A stretch of 64,000 nt of DNA from Pseudomonas sp. G34 (GTDB taxonomy: Bacteria > Pseudomonadota > Gammaproteobacteria > Pseudomonadales > Pseudomonadaceae): contig NZ_JAVHZV010000029.1 in NCBI RefSeq assembly GCF_031119625.1, positions 248,001-312,000 of the forward strand, read 5' to 3'. This document shows positions 55,488 to 64,000 of this stretch, in pieces; position 1 is the first letter of the stretch; the number at the start of each line of letters is the position of its first letter. The translations under genes and the position numbers were made by a program. The notes under the pieces are model-generated. The model was given only the letters and a program-made list of their open reading frames with translations. It ran no database searches and was not told where the DNA came from.

Positions 55488-55502
55488 ATCATTGCCGGTG
55501 AT
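55488..55502. promoter_or_regulatory. LysR-type box upstream of mexE (candidate MexT site)
   Basis: ATCA-TTGCCGG-TGAT is an inverted repeat with the T-N11-A form of LysR-family operators. It also agrees in part with the MexT consensus ATCA-N5-GTCGAT-N4 (GGTGAT in place of GTCGAT). It lies 87 bp before the mexE start in the 181-bp gap after the radical SAM gene. Confidence 0.45.
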
Positions 55503-55588
55503 ATTGAACTTCATGGCGTTCGATTAGTCGCTCGCCGTGCCTCACCGCAGACTCCGTCCATTCACAAATCCGACTGGCGGAGTCATCT

Positions 55589-56809
55589 ATGGAACAGTTT
55601 CACAAGAACATCTGGATATTCCCCCTTGCCCTCGCCGGTGCTCTGCTGCTGAGCGGCTGCGAGCAAGCCACGCAGGCCCAGGCGCAAATGCCAGCTCCCA
55701 AGGTCAGTGTGGCCGAAGTCATCGAACAGCCCCTCAACGAGTGGGACGAATTCACCGGTCGCCTCGAAGCGCCGGAATCGGTACAGATCCGCCCGCGGGT
55801 TTCCGGGTTCATCGACAAGGTGAGCTTTACCGAAGGGGCGCTGGTGAAGAAGGGCGACCTGCTGTTCCAGATCGACCCGCGCCCCTTTCAGGCCGAAGTC
55901 AAACGCCTCGAAGCCCAACTGCAGCAGGCACGCTCCAACCAGGTCCGGGCCAGCAGCGAAGCCCGCCGTGGCGAGCGCTTGCGTGAAGGCAACGCGATTT
56001 CCACCGAGCTTGCCGATGCACGCAAGAGCGCTGCCCAGGAAGCCCAGGCCGCGGTGGCCGGTATTCAGGCCGAACTCGACAATGCCCGCCTGAACCTCAG
56101 TTTCACCCGGGTTACCGCGCCCATCGATGGCCGCGTCAGCCGTGCTGAAGTGACCGCGGGCAACCTGGTGACCGCCAGCGAATCGCTGCTTACCTCGCTG
56201 GTCTCGACCGACAAGGTGTATGCCTACTTCGACGCCGACGAGCGCGCTTTCCTCAAGTACACCGAGCTGGCTCGCCGCGCCGGCCATGACAGCCGCAACA
56301 AGAGCCCGGTGTACCTGGGCCTGTCCAATGAAGACGGCAACCCGCACCTGGGCCAGCTGGACTTTCTCGACAACCAGGTCAACCCGCGCACCGGCACCAT
56401 CCGCGGCCGCGCCGTGTTCGACAACCGTGACGGCCAGTTCACCCCGGGCCTGTATGCCCGCCTGAAGCTGGTGGGTAGCGACACCTACGACGCCATGCTG
56501 ATTCAGGACGTCGCGGTCGGCACCGACCTGGGCAAGAAATTCGTGCTGGTGCTCGGTGCCGACAACAAGGTCGCCTACCGCTCCGTCGAACTGGGGCCCA
56601 AGCTGGAAGGTTTGCGCATCGTGCGCAGCGGCCTGGCCAAGGGTGATCGCGTGGTGGTCAACGGCCTGCAGCGCGCCATTCCGGGCAGCACCGTGGACCC
56701 GCAAGCCGTGCCGATGGCCGACGAGAAAACCCTGGCGACCCTGGAAAAGCAGCGCAAGGCAGTGGCCTCGGCGCGCGGTGACGAACCCCTGAAGGTCAGC
56801 CTCAAGTAA
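55589..56809 (+). CDS. mexE: MexE-like RND efflux periplasmic adaptor
   Basis: 406 residues. A lipobox (LLSGCEQ) indicates a lipid anchor. Then the adaptor order: ESVQIRPRVSGFIDKV and ALVKKGDLLFQIDPRPF (lipoyl half-motifs) flanking a long coiled hairpin (LEAQLQQARSNQVRAS to AAQEAQAAVAG), followed by FTRVTAPIDGRVSRAEVTAGN and a beta-barrel domain. Connects the inner-membrane pump MexF with OprN. First gene of the efflux operon. Confidence 0.93.
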   Translation: MEQFHKNIWIFPLALAGALLLSGCEQATQAQAQMPAPKVSVAEVIEQPLNEWDEFTGRLEAPESVQIRPRVSGFIDKVSFTEGALVKKGDLLFQIDPRPFQAEVKRLEAQLQQARSNQVRASSEARRGERLREGNAISTELADARKSAAQEAQAAVAGIQAELDNARLNLSFTRVTAPIDGRVSRAEVTAGNLVTASESLLTSLVSTDKVYAYFDADERAFLKYTELARRAGHDSRNKSPVYLGLSNEDGNPHLGQLDFLDNQVNPRTGTIRGRAVFDNRDGQFTPGLYARLKLVGSDTYDAMLIQDVAVGTDLGKKFVLVLGADNKVAYRSVELGPKLEGLRIVRSGLAKGDRVVVNGLQRAIPGSTVDPQAVPMADEKTLATLEKQRKAVASARGDEPLKVSLK

Positions 56810-56907
56810 CACCGGGCCTCGCCCTCCACCTTCCTACCCGAGAACCTGCTCGCGTCGCCGATGGCGTGGGCAGGCTGGGCTGTGCCCGCATCACAAGGAC
56901 ATTAACG

Positions 56908-59900
56908 ATGAACTTCTCACAGTTCTTCATCCAGCGGCCGATCTTCGCCGCCGTGCTGTCGCTGATCATCCTGATCGGCGGCGCCATCTCGCTGTTCCAG
57001 CTGCCGATCAGCGAATACCCGGAAGTGGTGCCGCCCACCGTGGTGGTCACCGCCAACTTCCCCGGCGCCAACCCCAAGGTGATTGGCGAAACCGTGGCCT
57101 CGCCACTGGAGCAGGCCATCGTCGGCGTGGAGGGCATGCTGTACATGTCCTCCCAGGCCAACAACGACGGGCGCATGACGCTGACCATCACCTTCGCCCT
57201 GGGCACCAACCTGGACACCGCCCAGGTGCAGGTGCAGAACCGCGTGACGCGCACCATGCCGACTCTGCCCACCGAGGTGCAGCGCCTCGGCGTGACGGTC
57301 GACAAGGCCTCACCGGACATGACCATGGTGGTGCACCTGACGTCGCCGGATAACAGCTACGACATGCTCTACCTGTCCAACTACGCAGCGTTGAACATCA
57401 AGGACGAGCTGTCACGTCTAGACGGTGTCGGTGACGTGCGCCTGTTCGGTCTCGGCGACTACTCGATGCGCGTGTGGCTGGATCCGGACAAGGTCGCCTC
57501 GCGCGGTTTGACGGCGACCGACGTGGTCAACGCGATTCGCGAGCAGAACCGTCAGGTTGCTGCCGGCTCACTCGGTGCGCCCCCCGCTGCCAGTGACACC
57601 AGCTTCCAGCTGTCGATCAACACCCAGGGCCGCCTGGTCAGCGAGGAAGAGTTCGAGAACATCGTCATCCGTGCCGGCGAAAACGGTGAAATCACCCGCC
57701 TCAAGGACATCGCCCGCATCGAACTGGGCTCCGAGCAGTACGCCCTGCGCTCGCTGCTCAACAACCAGCCGGCCGTGGCCATGCCGATCTTCCAGCGCCC
57801 GGGCTCCAACGCCATCGCCATTTCCGATGCGGTGCGTGAGCGCATGGCCGAGCTGAAGCAGAGCTTCCCCCAAGGCGTGGACTACGAAATCGTCTATGAC
57901 CCGACCATCTTCGTGCGTGGTTCCATCGAGGCGGTGGTGCACACCCTGCTCGAGGCCATCGTGCTGGTGGTGCTGGTGGTGATCCTGTTCCTGCAGACCT
58001 GGCGCGCCTCGATCATTCCCCTGGCCGCGGTACCGGTGTCGTTGATCGGCACCTTCGCGGTGATGCACATGTTCGGCTTCTCGCTCAACGCGCTGTCGTT
58101 GTTCGGCCTGGTGCTGGCCATCGGCATCGTGGTGGACGACGCCATCGTGGTAGTGGAGAACGTCGAGCGCAACATCGGCCTCGGCAAGACGCCGGTCGAA
58201 GCTACCAAGCAGGCGATGAAGGAAGTTACCGGCCCTATCGTCGCCACGGCCCTGGTGCTCTGTGCGGTGTTCATCCCGACGGCGTTCATTTCCGGCCTCA
58301 CCGGGCAGTTCTACCAGCAGTTCGCGCTGACCATCGCCATCTCCACGGTGATCTCGGCGTTCAACTCGCTGACCCTGTCGCCGGCTCTGGCCGCGGTGCT
58401 GCTCAAGGGCCACCATGAGCCCAAGGACCGCTTCTCCCGTGGCCTGGACCGGCTGTTCGGCGGCTGGCTGTTCGCACCGTTCAACCGTGTGTTCGAGCGG
58501 GCCAGCAATGGTTACGTCGGCACCGTGCGCCGCGTATTGCGCGGTAGCGGCATTGCCCTGATCGTCTATGCCGGCCTGATGGGGCTGACCTACCTGGGCT
58601 TCGCCAGCACACCGACCGGCTTCGTGCCACCCCAGGACAAGCAGTACCTGGTCGCCTTCGCTCAACTGCCGGATGCCGCCAGCCTGGATCGCAGCGAAGC
58701 GGTGATAAAGCGCATGTCCGATATCGCCGCCAAGCACCCTGGCGTGGAAAACACCGTGTCCTTCCCGGGCCTGTCGATCAACGGCTTCACCAACAGCCCG
58801 AACAGCGGCATCGTGTTCGTCACCCTGAAGGACTTCGACGAGCGCAAGGACCCGTCGCTGAGCGCCAACGCCATCGCCGCGGAGCTCAACGGCCAGTTCG
58901 CCGGGATTCAGGAAGCCTATATCGCCATCTTCCCGCCACCACCGGTGATGGGCCTGGGCACCATAGGCGGCTTCCGTGTGCAGATTCAGGATCGCGCCAA
59001 CCTGGGGTATGACGAGCTGTACAAGGAAACCCAGAACATCATCGCCAAGAGCCGCCAGGTGCCGGAACTGGCCGGGTTGTTCACCAGCTACCAGGTCAAC
59101 GTGCCGCAGGTCGAAGCCAATATCGACCGTGAAAAGGCCAAGACCCACGGCGTGGCCATCGATGAGATCTTCGACACCATGCAGGTCTACCTCGGTTCGC
59201 TGTATGCCAACGACTTCAACCGCTTTGGCCGCACCTACCAGGTCAACGTGCAGGCCGATCAGCAGTTCCGCCTGGAGGCCGAGCAGATTGGTCAGCTCAA
59301 GGTGCGCAACAACCGCGGCGAGATGATCCCGCTGTCGACCTTCGTCAAGGTCAGCGATACCTCGGGCCCGGACCGGGTGATGCACTACAACGGCTTCATC
59401 ACCGCCGAGATCAACGGTGCGGCAGCCCCCGGCTACAGCTCCGGCCAGGCCGAAGCGGCGATGGCCAAGCTGCTCAAGGAAGAACTGCCCAACGGCATGA
59501 GCTTCGAGTGGACCGAGCTGACCTATCAGCAGATCCTTGCCGGCAACACCGCGCTGTTCGTGTTCCCGCTCTGCGTGCTGCTGGCCTTCCTGGTACTGGC
59601 TGCCCAGTACGAAAGCTGGAGCCTGCCGCTGGCGGTGATCCTGATCGTGCCGATGACCCTGCTGTCGGCGATCACCGGGGTCATCCTGGCAGGCGGTGAC
59701 AACAACATCTTCACCCAGATCGGCCTGATCGTCCTGGTCGGGCTGGCGTGCAAGAACGCGATTCTCATCGTCGAGTTCGCCAAGGAGCAGCAGGAACACG
59801 GCCTGGATCGCGTCGCCGCGGTACTGGAAGCCTGCCGCCTGCGCCTGCGGCCGATCCTGATGACCAGCTTCGCCTTCATCATGGGCGTGGTGCCGCTGGT

Positions 59901-60081
59901 GCTGTCCAGCGGGGCCGGTGCGGAAATGCGCCATGCCATGGGTGTCGCGGTGTTCAGCGGCATGCTCGGGGTGACCTTCTTCGGTCTGCTGCTGACGCCA
60001 GTGTTCTACGTGCTGATCCGCGCCTTCGTGGAAAAACGCCAGGCGCGCAAACAGGCGCGTCTGCAGGAGGTACAGGCATGA
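56908..60081 (+). CDS. mexF: MexF-like RND multidrug efflux pump
   Basis: 1057-residue proton-driven exporter of the HAE1 family. Start NFSQFFIQRPIFAAVLS, the paired large periplasmic loops, and TM4 with the proton-relay aspartates in GIVVDDAIVVVENVERN; the C-terminal half has GLIVLVGLACKNAILIVEFAK. Very close in sequence to P. aeruginosa MexF by recall of the N-terminus and porter domain. MexF pumps chloramphenicol, fluoroquinolones, trimethoprim and quinolone-signal precursors in that species. The 788-codon opposite-strand frame is a shadow. Overlaps oprN by 4 nt. Confidence 0.96.
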   Translation: MNFSQFFIQRPIFAAVLSLIILIGGAISLFQLPISEYPEVVPPTVVVTANFPGANPKVIGETVASPLEQAIVGVEGMLYMSSQANNDGRMTLTITFALGTNLDTAQVQVQNRVTRTMPTLPTEVQRLGVTVDKASPDMTMVVHLTSPDNSYDMLYLSNYAALNIKDELSRLDGVGDVRLFGLGDYSMRVWLDPDKVASRGLTATDVVNAIREQNRQVAAGSLGAPPAASDTSFQLSINTQGRLVSEEEFENIVIRAGENGEITRLKDIARIELGSEQYALRSLLNNQPAVAMPIFQRPGSNAIAISDAVRERMAELKQSFPQGVDYEIVYDPTIFVRGSIEAVVHTLLEAIVLVVLVVILFLQTWRASIIPLAAVPVSLIGTFAVMHMFGFSLNALSLFGLVLAIGIVVDDAIVVVENVERNIGLGKTPVEATKQAMKEVTGPIVATALVLCAVFIPTAFISGLTGQFYQQFALTIAISTVISAFNSLTLSPALAAVLLKGHHEPKDRFSRGLDRLFGGWLFAPFNRVFERASNGYVGTVRRVLRGSGIALIVYAGLMGLTYLGFASTPTGFVPPQDKQYLVAFAQLPDAASLDRSEAVIKRMSDIAAKHPGVENTVSFPGLSINGFTNSPNSGIVFVTLKDFDERKDPSLSANAIAAELNGQFAGIQEAYIAIFPPPPVMGLGTIGGFRVQIQDRANLGYDELYKETQNIIAKSRQVPELAGLFTSYQVNVPQVEANIDREKAKTHGVAIDEIFDTMQVYLGSLYANDFNRFGRTYQVNVQADQQFRLEAEQIGQLKVRNNRGEMIPLSTFVKVSDTSGPDRVMHYNGFITAEINGAAAPGYSSGQAEAAMAKLLKEELPNGMSFEWTELTYQQILAGNTALFVFPLCVLLAFLVLAAQYESWSLPLAVILIVPMTLLSAITGVILAGGDNNIFTQIGLIVLVGLACKNAILIVEFAKEQQEHGLDRVAAVLEACRLRLRPILMTSFAFIMGVVPLVLSSGAGAEMRHAMGVAVFSGMLGVTFFGLLLTPVFYVLIRAFVEKRQARKQARLQEVQA

Positions 60082-61490
60082 ATCCGCTGATCAATCTTTT
60101 GCCGCGCAGCCTGTTGGTCTCGGCCCTGGCACTGGCCGTCAGTGCCTGCGCCGTCGGCCCTGACTACAAGGCGCCCGAGGACGCCGCTGTGGTCTCGGCG
60201 CAAGCGGCCCAGGGCGGCTACGACACCGCACGCTTCGAAGCGCAGTGGTGGCAGCAGTTCGACGACCCGACCCTGAACGCGCTGATCGAGCAATCGCTGC
60301 AGAACAACCGCGAGCTGCGCGTGGCCTATGCCCGTCTACGCGCCGCCCGCTCGATCCGCGATGATGTGGCCAATGACCGCCTGCCAACCGTGACCAGCCG
60401 GGCCAGCAGCGAGATCGGCAAGGCCCAGCAGCCGGGCATGACCGAGCAGCGGGTCAGTGCCGAGCGCTATGACCTGGGCCTGGACATGGCCTGGGAGCTC
60501 GACCTGTTCGGGCGCATTCAGCGCCAACTCGAAGCCAGTGAAGCGCAGATCGAGGTGGCCCAGGCCGACTACCAGCAACTGCAGGTCAGCCTGATCGCCG
60601 AACTGGTCGACGCCTATGGCACGCTGCGCGGTGCCCAGCTGCGCGAAGACATCGCCCGTTCCGACCTGCAGAACCAGCAGTCCTCGCGGGACATCATCGA
60701 GCGTCGCCACGAAGTGGGCATGGGCAGCGAGCTGGACGTGCTGCGCTCCGACGCTCGCCTGGCCGCCACCGAGGCGACCCTGCCGCAGCTGCAGGCGCAA
60801 CAGGTTCGGGCGCGCAACCGCATCGCCACCCTGCTCGGCCAGCGCCCCGACGCGCTCAGCGTCGACCTGTCGCCGCGTCCGCTGCCGGCGATTGCCAAGG
60901 CGCTGCCGATTGGCGATCCAAGCGAATTGCTGCGCCGTCGCCCGGACATTCGCGCGGCCGAGCGTGAGCTGGCAGCGGCCACAGCCCAGGTTGGCGTGGC
61001 CACCGCGGATCTGTTCCCGCGGGTCAGCCTGTCCGGTTTCCTCGGCTTTACCGCCGGGCGCGGTTCACAACTGGGCTCATCGGCCGCGCGCGCCTGGGGC
61101 GTGGCGCCGACCATCAGTTGGGCCGCGTTCGACCTGGGCAGCGTCAGGGCCCGCCTGCGGGGTGCCGAAGCGGATGCCGACGGCGCCCTGGCCAGCTACG
61201 AGCAGCAGGTGCTGCTGGCCCTGGAAGAGTCGGAGAACGCCTTCAGCGACTACGGCAAACGCCAGCAACGCCTGTTGTCGCTGGTGCGCCAGTCGGAGGC
61301 CAGTCGCGCTGCCGCCGCCCAGGCCGCCCTGCAGTACCGTGAAGGCAGCGCCGACTTCCTGGTGCTGCTCGACGCCGAGCGTGAACGCCTGGCCGCCGAA
61401 GACAGCCAGGCCCAGGCCGAGGTCGAGCTGTATCAGGGCATCGTGGCCATCTACAAGGCACTGGGCGGCGGCTGGCAGCCGGCGTCCTGA
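60078..61490 (+). CDS. oprN: OprN-like outer-membrane efflux channel (NodT family)
   Basis: 470-residue TolC-like factor. Lipobox VSACAVGPDYKAP, then two structural repeats of the family, each with an ALIEQSLQNNRELR or AAATAQVGVATADLFPRVSLS type segment, plus LLRRRPDIRAAEREL and QYREGSADFLVLLDAER. Completes the tripartite pump with MexE and MexF. Start ATG 60078 overlaps mexF stop (ATGA). A strong terminator follows. Confidence 0.94.
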   Translation: MNPLINLLPRSLLVSALALAVSACAVGPDYKAPEDAAVVSAQAAQGGYDTARFEAQWWQQFDDPTLNALIEQSLQNNRELRVAYARLRAARSIRDDVANDRLPTVTSRASSEIGKAQQPGMTEQRVSAERYDLGLDMAWELDLFGRIQRQLEASEAQIEVAQADYQQLQVSLIAELVDAYGTLRGAQLREDIARSDLQNQQSSRDIIERRHEVGMGSELDVLRSDARLAATEATLPQLQAQQVRARNRIATLLGQRPDALSVDLSPRPLPAIAKALPIGDPSELLRRRPDIRAAERELAAATAQVGVATADLFPRVSLSGFLGFTAGRGSQLGSSAARAWGVAPTISWAAFDLGSVRARLRGAEADADGALASYEQQVLLALEESENAFSDYGKRQQRLLSLVRQSEASRAAAAQAALQYREGSADFLVLLDAERERLAAEDSQAQAEVELYQGIVAIYKALGGGWQPAS

Positions 61491-61530
61491 ATACCCCTTT
61501 CCCTCCCGGCCGCTTCGTCGGCCCTTGCCG

Positions 61531-61566
61531 CCCCACGCAGATGCCCCATCTGCGTGGGGCTTTTTT
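61531..61566 (+). terminator. Intrinsic terminator of the mexEF-oprN operon
   Basis: CCCCACGCAGAT (61531-61542) pairs with ATCTGCGTGGGG (61548-61559) around GCCCC and is followed by TTTTTT. The rest of the 304-bp gap to dsbB holds the REP-like copy below. Confidence 0.92.
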
Positions 61567-61596
61567 ACGCCGCACAAAAGCGCCTGCGCTGTTGTT

Positions 61597-61656
61597 GTGG
61601 GAACGGGCCATGCCCGTGACGTCGCGCGTATGGGCTGGGCGTCCCCGCATGCACCC
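61597..61656. repeat. REP-like palindromic element, copy 2
   Basis: GTGGGAACGGGCCATGCCCG with CGGGC/GCCCG as inverted repeat, followed by CTGGGCGTCCCCGC, the same two-part layout as the copy at 28363-28421. Sits between a terminator and dsbB, the usual intergenic location of REPs. Confidence 0.6.
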
Positions 61657-61794
61657 GCAGAGAGTGGTCAAGCACGACCACCATCCCCACCCGCAAAAAT
61701 GATGGTTTGCATCGGAATCCTCGATTGCCCGGCGCGCTGCCTTCCGGTACAAACGGCACCTTGTCGCCGTAGGTCGTCTTCCCAGGAGAATTGC

Positions 61795-62292
61795 ATGTCC
61801 CGCCCCGCCCCGCTGTTGCTGCTGATCGCCCTGGCCAGCGCCCTGATGCTCGCCGGTGCCCTGCTGGCCCAACATGTGTTCGGCTGGGAGCCCTGCACCC
61901 TGTGCGTGCAGATCCGCCTGTGGCTGTGCCTGACTGCGGTCATCGCCCTGCTGCTCAGTGCAGCCTCGGCAGCCCGGCAGACCTGGCTGGCGGTGCTGCT
62001 GTGGCCGCTGTTGCTGGCCGCCAGCGGCATGGCGCTGATCGACAACGCCCATGTCACCCTGATCGAGCTGGGCATCATGGAAAGCACCAGTTGCTCGCCC
62101 TTCCCGTTCTACTACCAGCAATTACCCTTGCACGAGTACTGGCCTGGCGTGTTCATGAGCGGCGGCGTGTGCGGGATGAACGACTACAAGATCCTCGGCC
62201 TGCCCTTCACCGTATGGACGCTGGCCAGCATCGCCGCCTTGTTCGTGCTGGTGCTGGTCACCCTGTGGCGCAGCATTCGCGGCACACGCTGA
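61795..62292 (+). CDS. dsbB: Disulfide bond formation protein DsbB
   Basis: 165-residue inner-membrane protein with four spans. The quinone-side CxxC pair is C34 and C37 in WEPCTLCVQIRLW, and the second periplasmic loop has STSCSPFPFY and GVCGMNDYK, providing the other cysteine pair. DsbB reoxidises DsbA. ATG 61795 with AGGAGAA is chosen; the long upstream frame is a shadow of oprN. Confidence 0.93.
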   Translation: MSRPAPLLLLIALASALMLAGALLAQHVFGWEPCTLCVQIRLWLCLTAVIALLLSAASAARQTWLAVLLWPLLLAASGMALIDNAHVTLIELGIMESTSCSPFPFYYQQLPLHEYWPGVFMSGGVCGMNDYKILGLPFTVWTLASIAALFVLVLVTLWRSIRGTR

Positions 62293-62297
62293 GCCGC

Positions 62298-63584
62298 ATG
62301 CGCAAGGTACTGGTCATCGGCTACGTGTGGCCGGAGCCGCGCTCGTCCGCCGCCGGCAGCCGCATGCTCGAGCTGCTCGGGGTGTTTCGCGGCCAGGGCT
62401 GGCAGGTCACCTTTGCCAGCGCGGCAGCACTCTCGACCCATCGCGCCGACCTGGCCGAGCTGGAAATCGAGGAAGTCGCCGTCACCCTGAACTGCGACAG
62501 CTTCGATACCTACGTCGCGGCCCTGCAGCCGGATCTGGTGCTGTTCGACCGCTTCTTCACCGAGGAACAGTTCGGCTGGCGGGTCGAGCGGGCCTGGCCG
62601 GCGGCCCTGCGGGTGCTCGACACCAGTGACCTGCACTGCCTGCGCGATGCCCGCCATGCCTTGCTCAAGGCCAGCCAGCAGGCTTGCGACAGCGAGGCGC
62701 AGCGGCAGCAGGTCGGGCCGGTGCACGCCTGCGCACAGCAGTTGTACGCGGCCATGGCCGGCGGCGACATGGCCCAGCGCGAAGTGGCGTCGATCTACCG
62801 CTGCGACCTGACGCTGATGATCTCCGCGTTCGAGATGCAGTTGCTGCAGGAGCAGTTCGGGGTGCCGGCCAGCCTGCTGCACGATTGCGCGCTGATGCTG
62901 ATTCCGCCAGCGCCGAACGACCTCCCCTTTGCCGACCGCCAGCACTTCCTGAGCATCGGCAACTTTCGCCATGCGCCCAACTGGGACGCCGTGCTGTGGC
63001 TCAAGCACGCCCTGTGGCCGCTGATTCGCGCGCGGCTGCCGCACGCCCAGTTGCACGTCTATGGCGCCTACCCGCCGCCCAAGGCCACGGCGCTGCATAA
63101 CCCCAGGCAGGGCTTTCAGGTGCTGGGCTGGGTGGACGATGCACACCGGGTAATGGGCCAGGCACGGGTTTGCCTGGCGCCCCTGCGCTTTGGTGCCGGC
63201 ATCAAGGGCAAACTGGCCGATGCCATGGCCTGCGGCACGCCCAGCGTGACCACCGCCATCGGCAGCGAGGGCATGCACGGCGAACTGCCCTGGCCGGGCC
63301 GCGTGACCGACGATGCCCAGGCGTTCGCCGAGGCCGCCGTGCAGCTCCATGAAGACCCGGCGGCCTGGGCACAAGCCCAGGCCCATGCCGCCCCACTGCT
63401 GAGGCAGCGTTTCGATCGCCCGCGCCTGGCCGGCGAACTGCTCGCCCGGCTCGAGCAGTTGCTGGCCAGCCGTGAAGAGCATCGCCAGGGTAATTTCGTG
63501 GGCGCCATGCTGCGCCATCACCAGCACAAGAGCACCCAGTACATGTCCCAGTGGATCGCCGCCAAGAACGCCCGCGGTGGCTGA
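62298..63584 (+). CDS. Glycosyltransferase (GT-B fold, family 4-like)
   Basis: 428 residues. N-terminal Rossmann half with YVWPEPRSSAAGSRMLELL; C-terminal half with LSIGNFRHAPNWDAVLWLKHALWP, FQVLGWVDDAHRVMGQARVCLAPLRFGAGIKGKLADAMACGTPSVTT, the donor-binding region of group 1 glycosyltransferases. It begins 5 nt after dsbB and may be cotranscribed, but no polysaccharide operon surrounds it. Acceptor unknown. Confidence 0.85.
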   Translation: MRKVLVIGYVWPEPRSSAAGSRMLELLGVFRGQGWQVTFASAAALSTHRADLAELEIEEVAVTLNCDSFDTYVAALQPDLVLFDRFFTEEQFGWRVERAWPAALRVLDTSDLHCLRDARHALLKASQQACDSEAQRQQVGPVHACAQQLYAAMAGGDMAQREVASIYRCDLTLMISAFEMQLLQEQFGVPASLLHDCALMLIPPAPNDLPFADRQHFLSIGNFRHAPNWDAVLWLKHALWPLIRARLPHAQLHVYGAYPPPKATALHNPRQGFQVLGWVDDAHRVMGQARVCLAPLRFGAGIKGKLADAMACGTPSVTTAIGSEGMHGELPWPGRVTDDAQAFAEAAVQLHEDPAAWAQAQAHAAPLLRQRFDRPRLAGELLARLEQLLASREEHRQGNFVGAMLRHHQHKSTQYMSQWIAAKNARGG

Positions 63585-63683
63585 CGCCTGCGCGGTGGCA
63601 TTTTGCCTGAAGACTTGGCGCAGCTAGGACGGCTGTCACATATCTGGCGTCATGATTACAGTAGACTTCGCCTACAATCCTAA

Positions 63684-64000
<317 letters not shown>

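Noticed and set aside
57568-59934. 788-codon open frame opposite mexF
   Set aside because: Shadow of the conserved pump gene; composition (His, Gln, Glu, Arg) typical of antisense frames.

Overview
The window is a 64-kb piece of a high-GC gammaproteobacterial chromosome. It is most likely from a yellow-pigmented Pseudomonas of the straminea/argentinensis/flavescens type (now often placed in Phytopseudomonas). The evidence is a Pantoea-style zeaxanthin-glucoside cluster combined with typical Pseudomonas loci: a complete fap amyloid operon, mexST/mexEF-oprN, gntKP/gntR and FecIRA signalling. A near-perfect XerCD dif site at 43468-43495, with FtsK-orienting octamers pointing at it from both sides, places the window across the replication terminus. 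The organism is inferred from gene content only.

Layout. 1-446: 3' end of galU. 701-8233: carotenoid cluster, with crtZ(+) overlapping the convergent end of the operon fni-crtX-crtY-crtI-crtB(-), and crtE(+) divergent from fni. 8904-17387: iron(III)-chelate uptake (FecI-like sigma, FecR, receptor, FecBCDE-like ABC importer, FhuF-like reductase). 17475-26671: twelve closely spaced minus-strand genes that join a DUF6152 protein, a secreted protein of unknown function, a secreted alpha/beta-hydrolase, two DUF6644 membrane proteins, DUF6162, a ZnuABC-type metal importer with two dissimilar binding proteins, and a small protein plus DUF4198 protein recalling NikL/NikK. An outer-membrane barrel gene (26914-28248) diverges from this operon. 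28868-33522: cytochrome b561, aldehyde dehydrogenase, class III aminotransferase and a divergent AraC regulator. A motif (TTTGGGATA core) occurs at the same orientation and distance upstream of three of these transcription units and ties them into one candidate regulon.

33607-34407 xthA. 34688-39298 fapABCDEF, with a -24/-12 (sigma-54) promoter in front, an intrinsic hairpin between fapC and fapD, and a convergent VpsR-like sigma-54 activator. 40645-43596: AT-rich gap, a frameshifted secreted-protein gene, a GNAT-Rnk fusion and dif. 43597-46100: 35-residue membrane peptide, LuxR-type regulator with degenerate HD-GYP halves, and a divergent secreted alpha/beta hydrolase. 46174-49415: gluconate permease, gluconokinase and GntR with two matching operators. 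49530-61490: mexS-mexT and mexEF-oprN, split by an inserted AraC / EamA exporter / B12-binding radical SAM module. 61795-64000: dsbB, a glycosyltransferase and the start of a TRAP dctP gene.

The strongest candidates for undescribed biology are (i) the metal-importer/hydrolase operon with its three-site regulon and three secreted proteins predicted to begin with histidine after signal cleavage, and (ii) the radical SAM/exporter module inside the mexT-mexE interval. No tRNA, rRNA, CRISPR array, IS element or prophage was seen.
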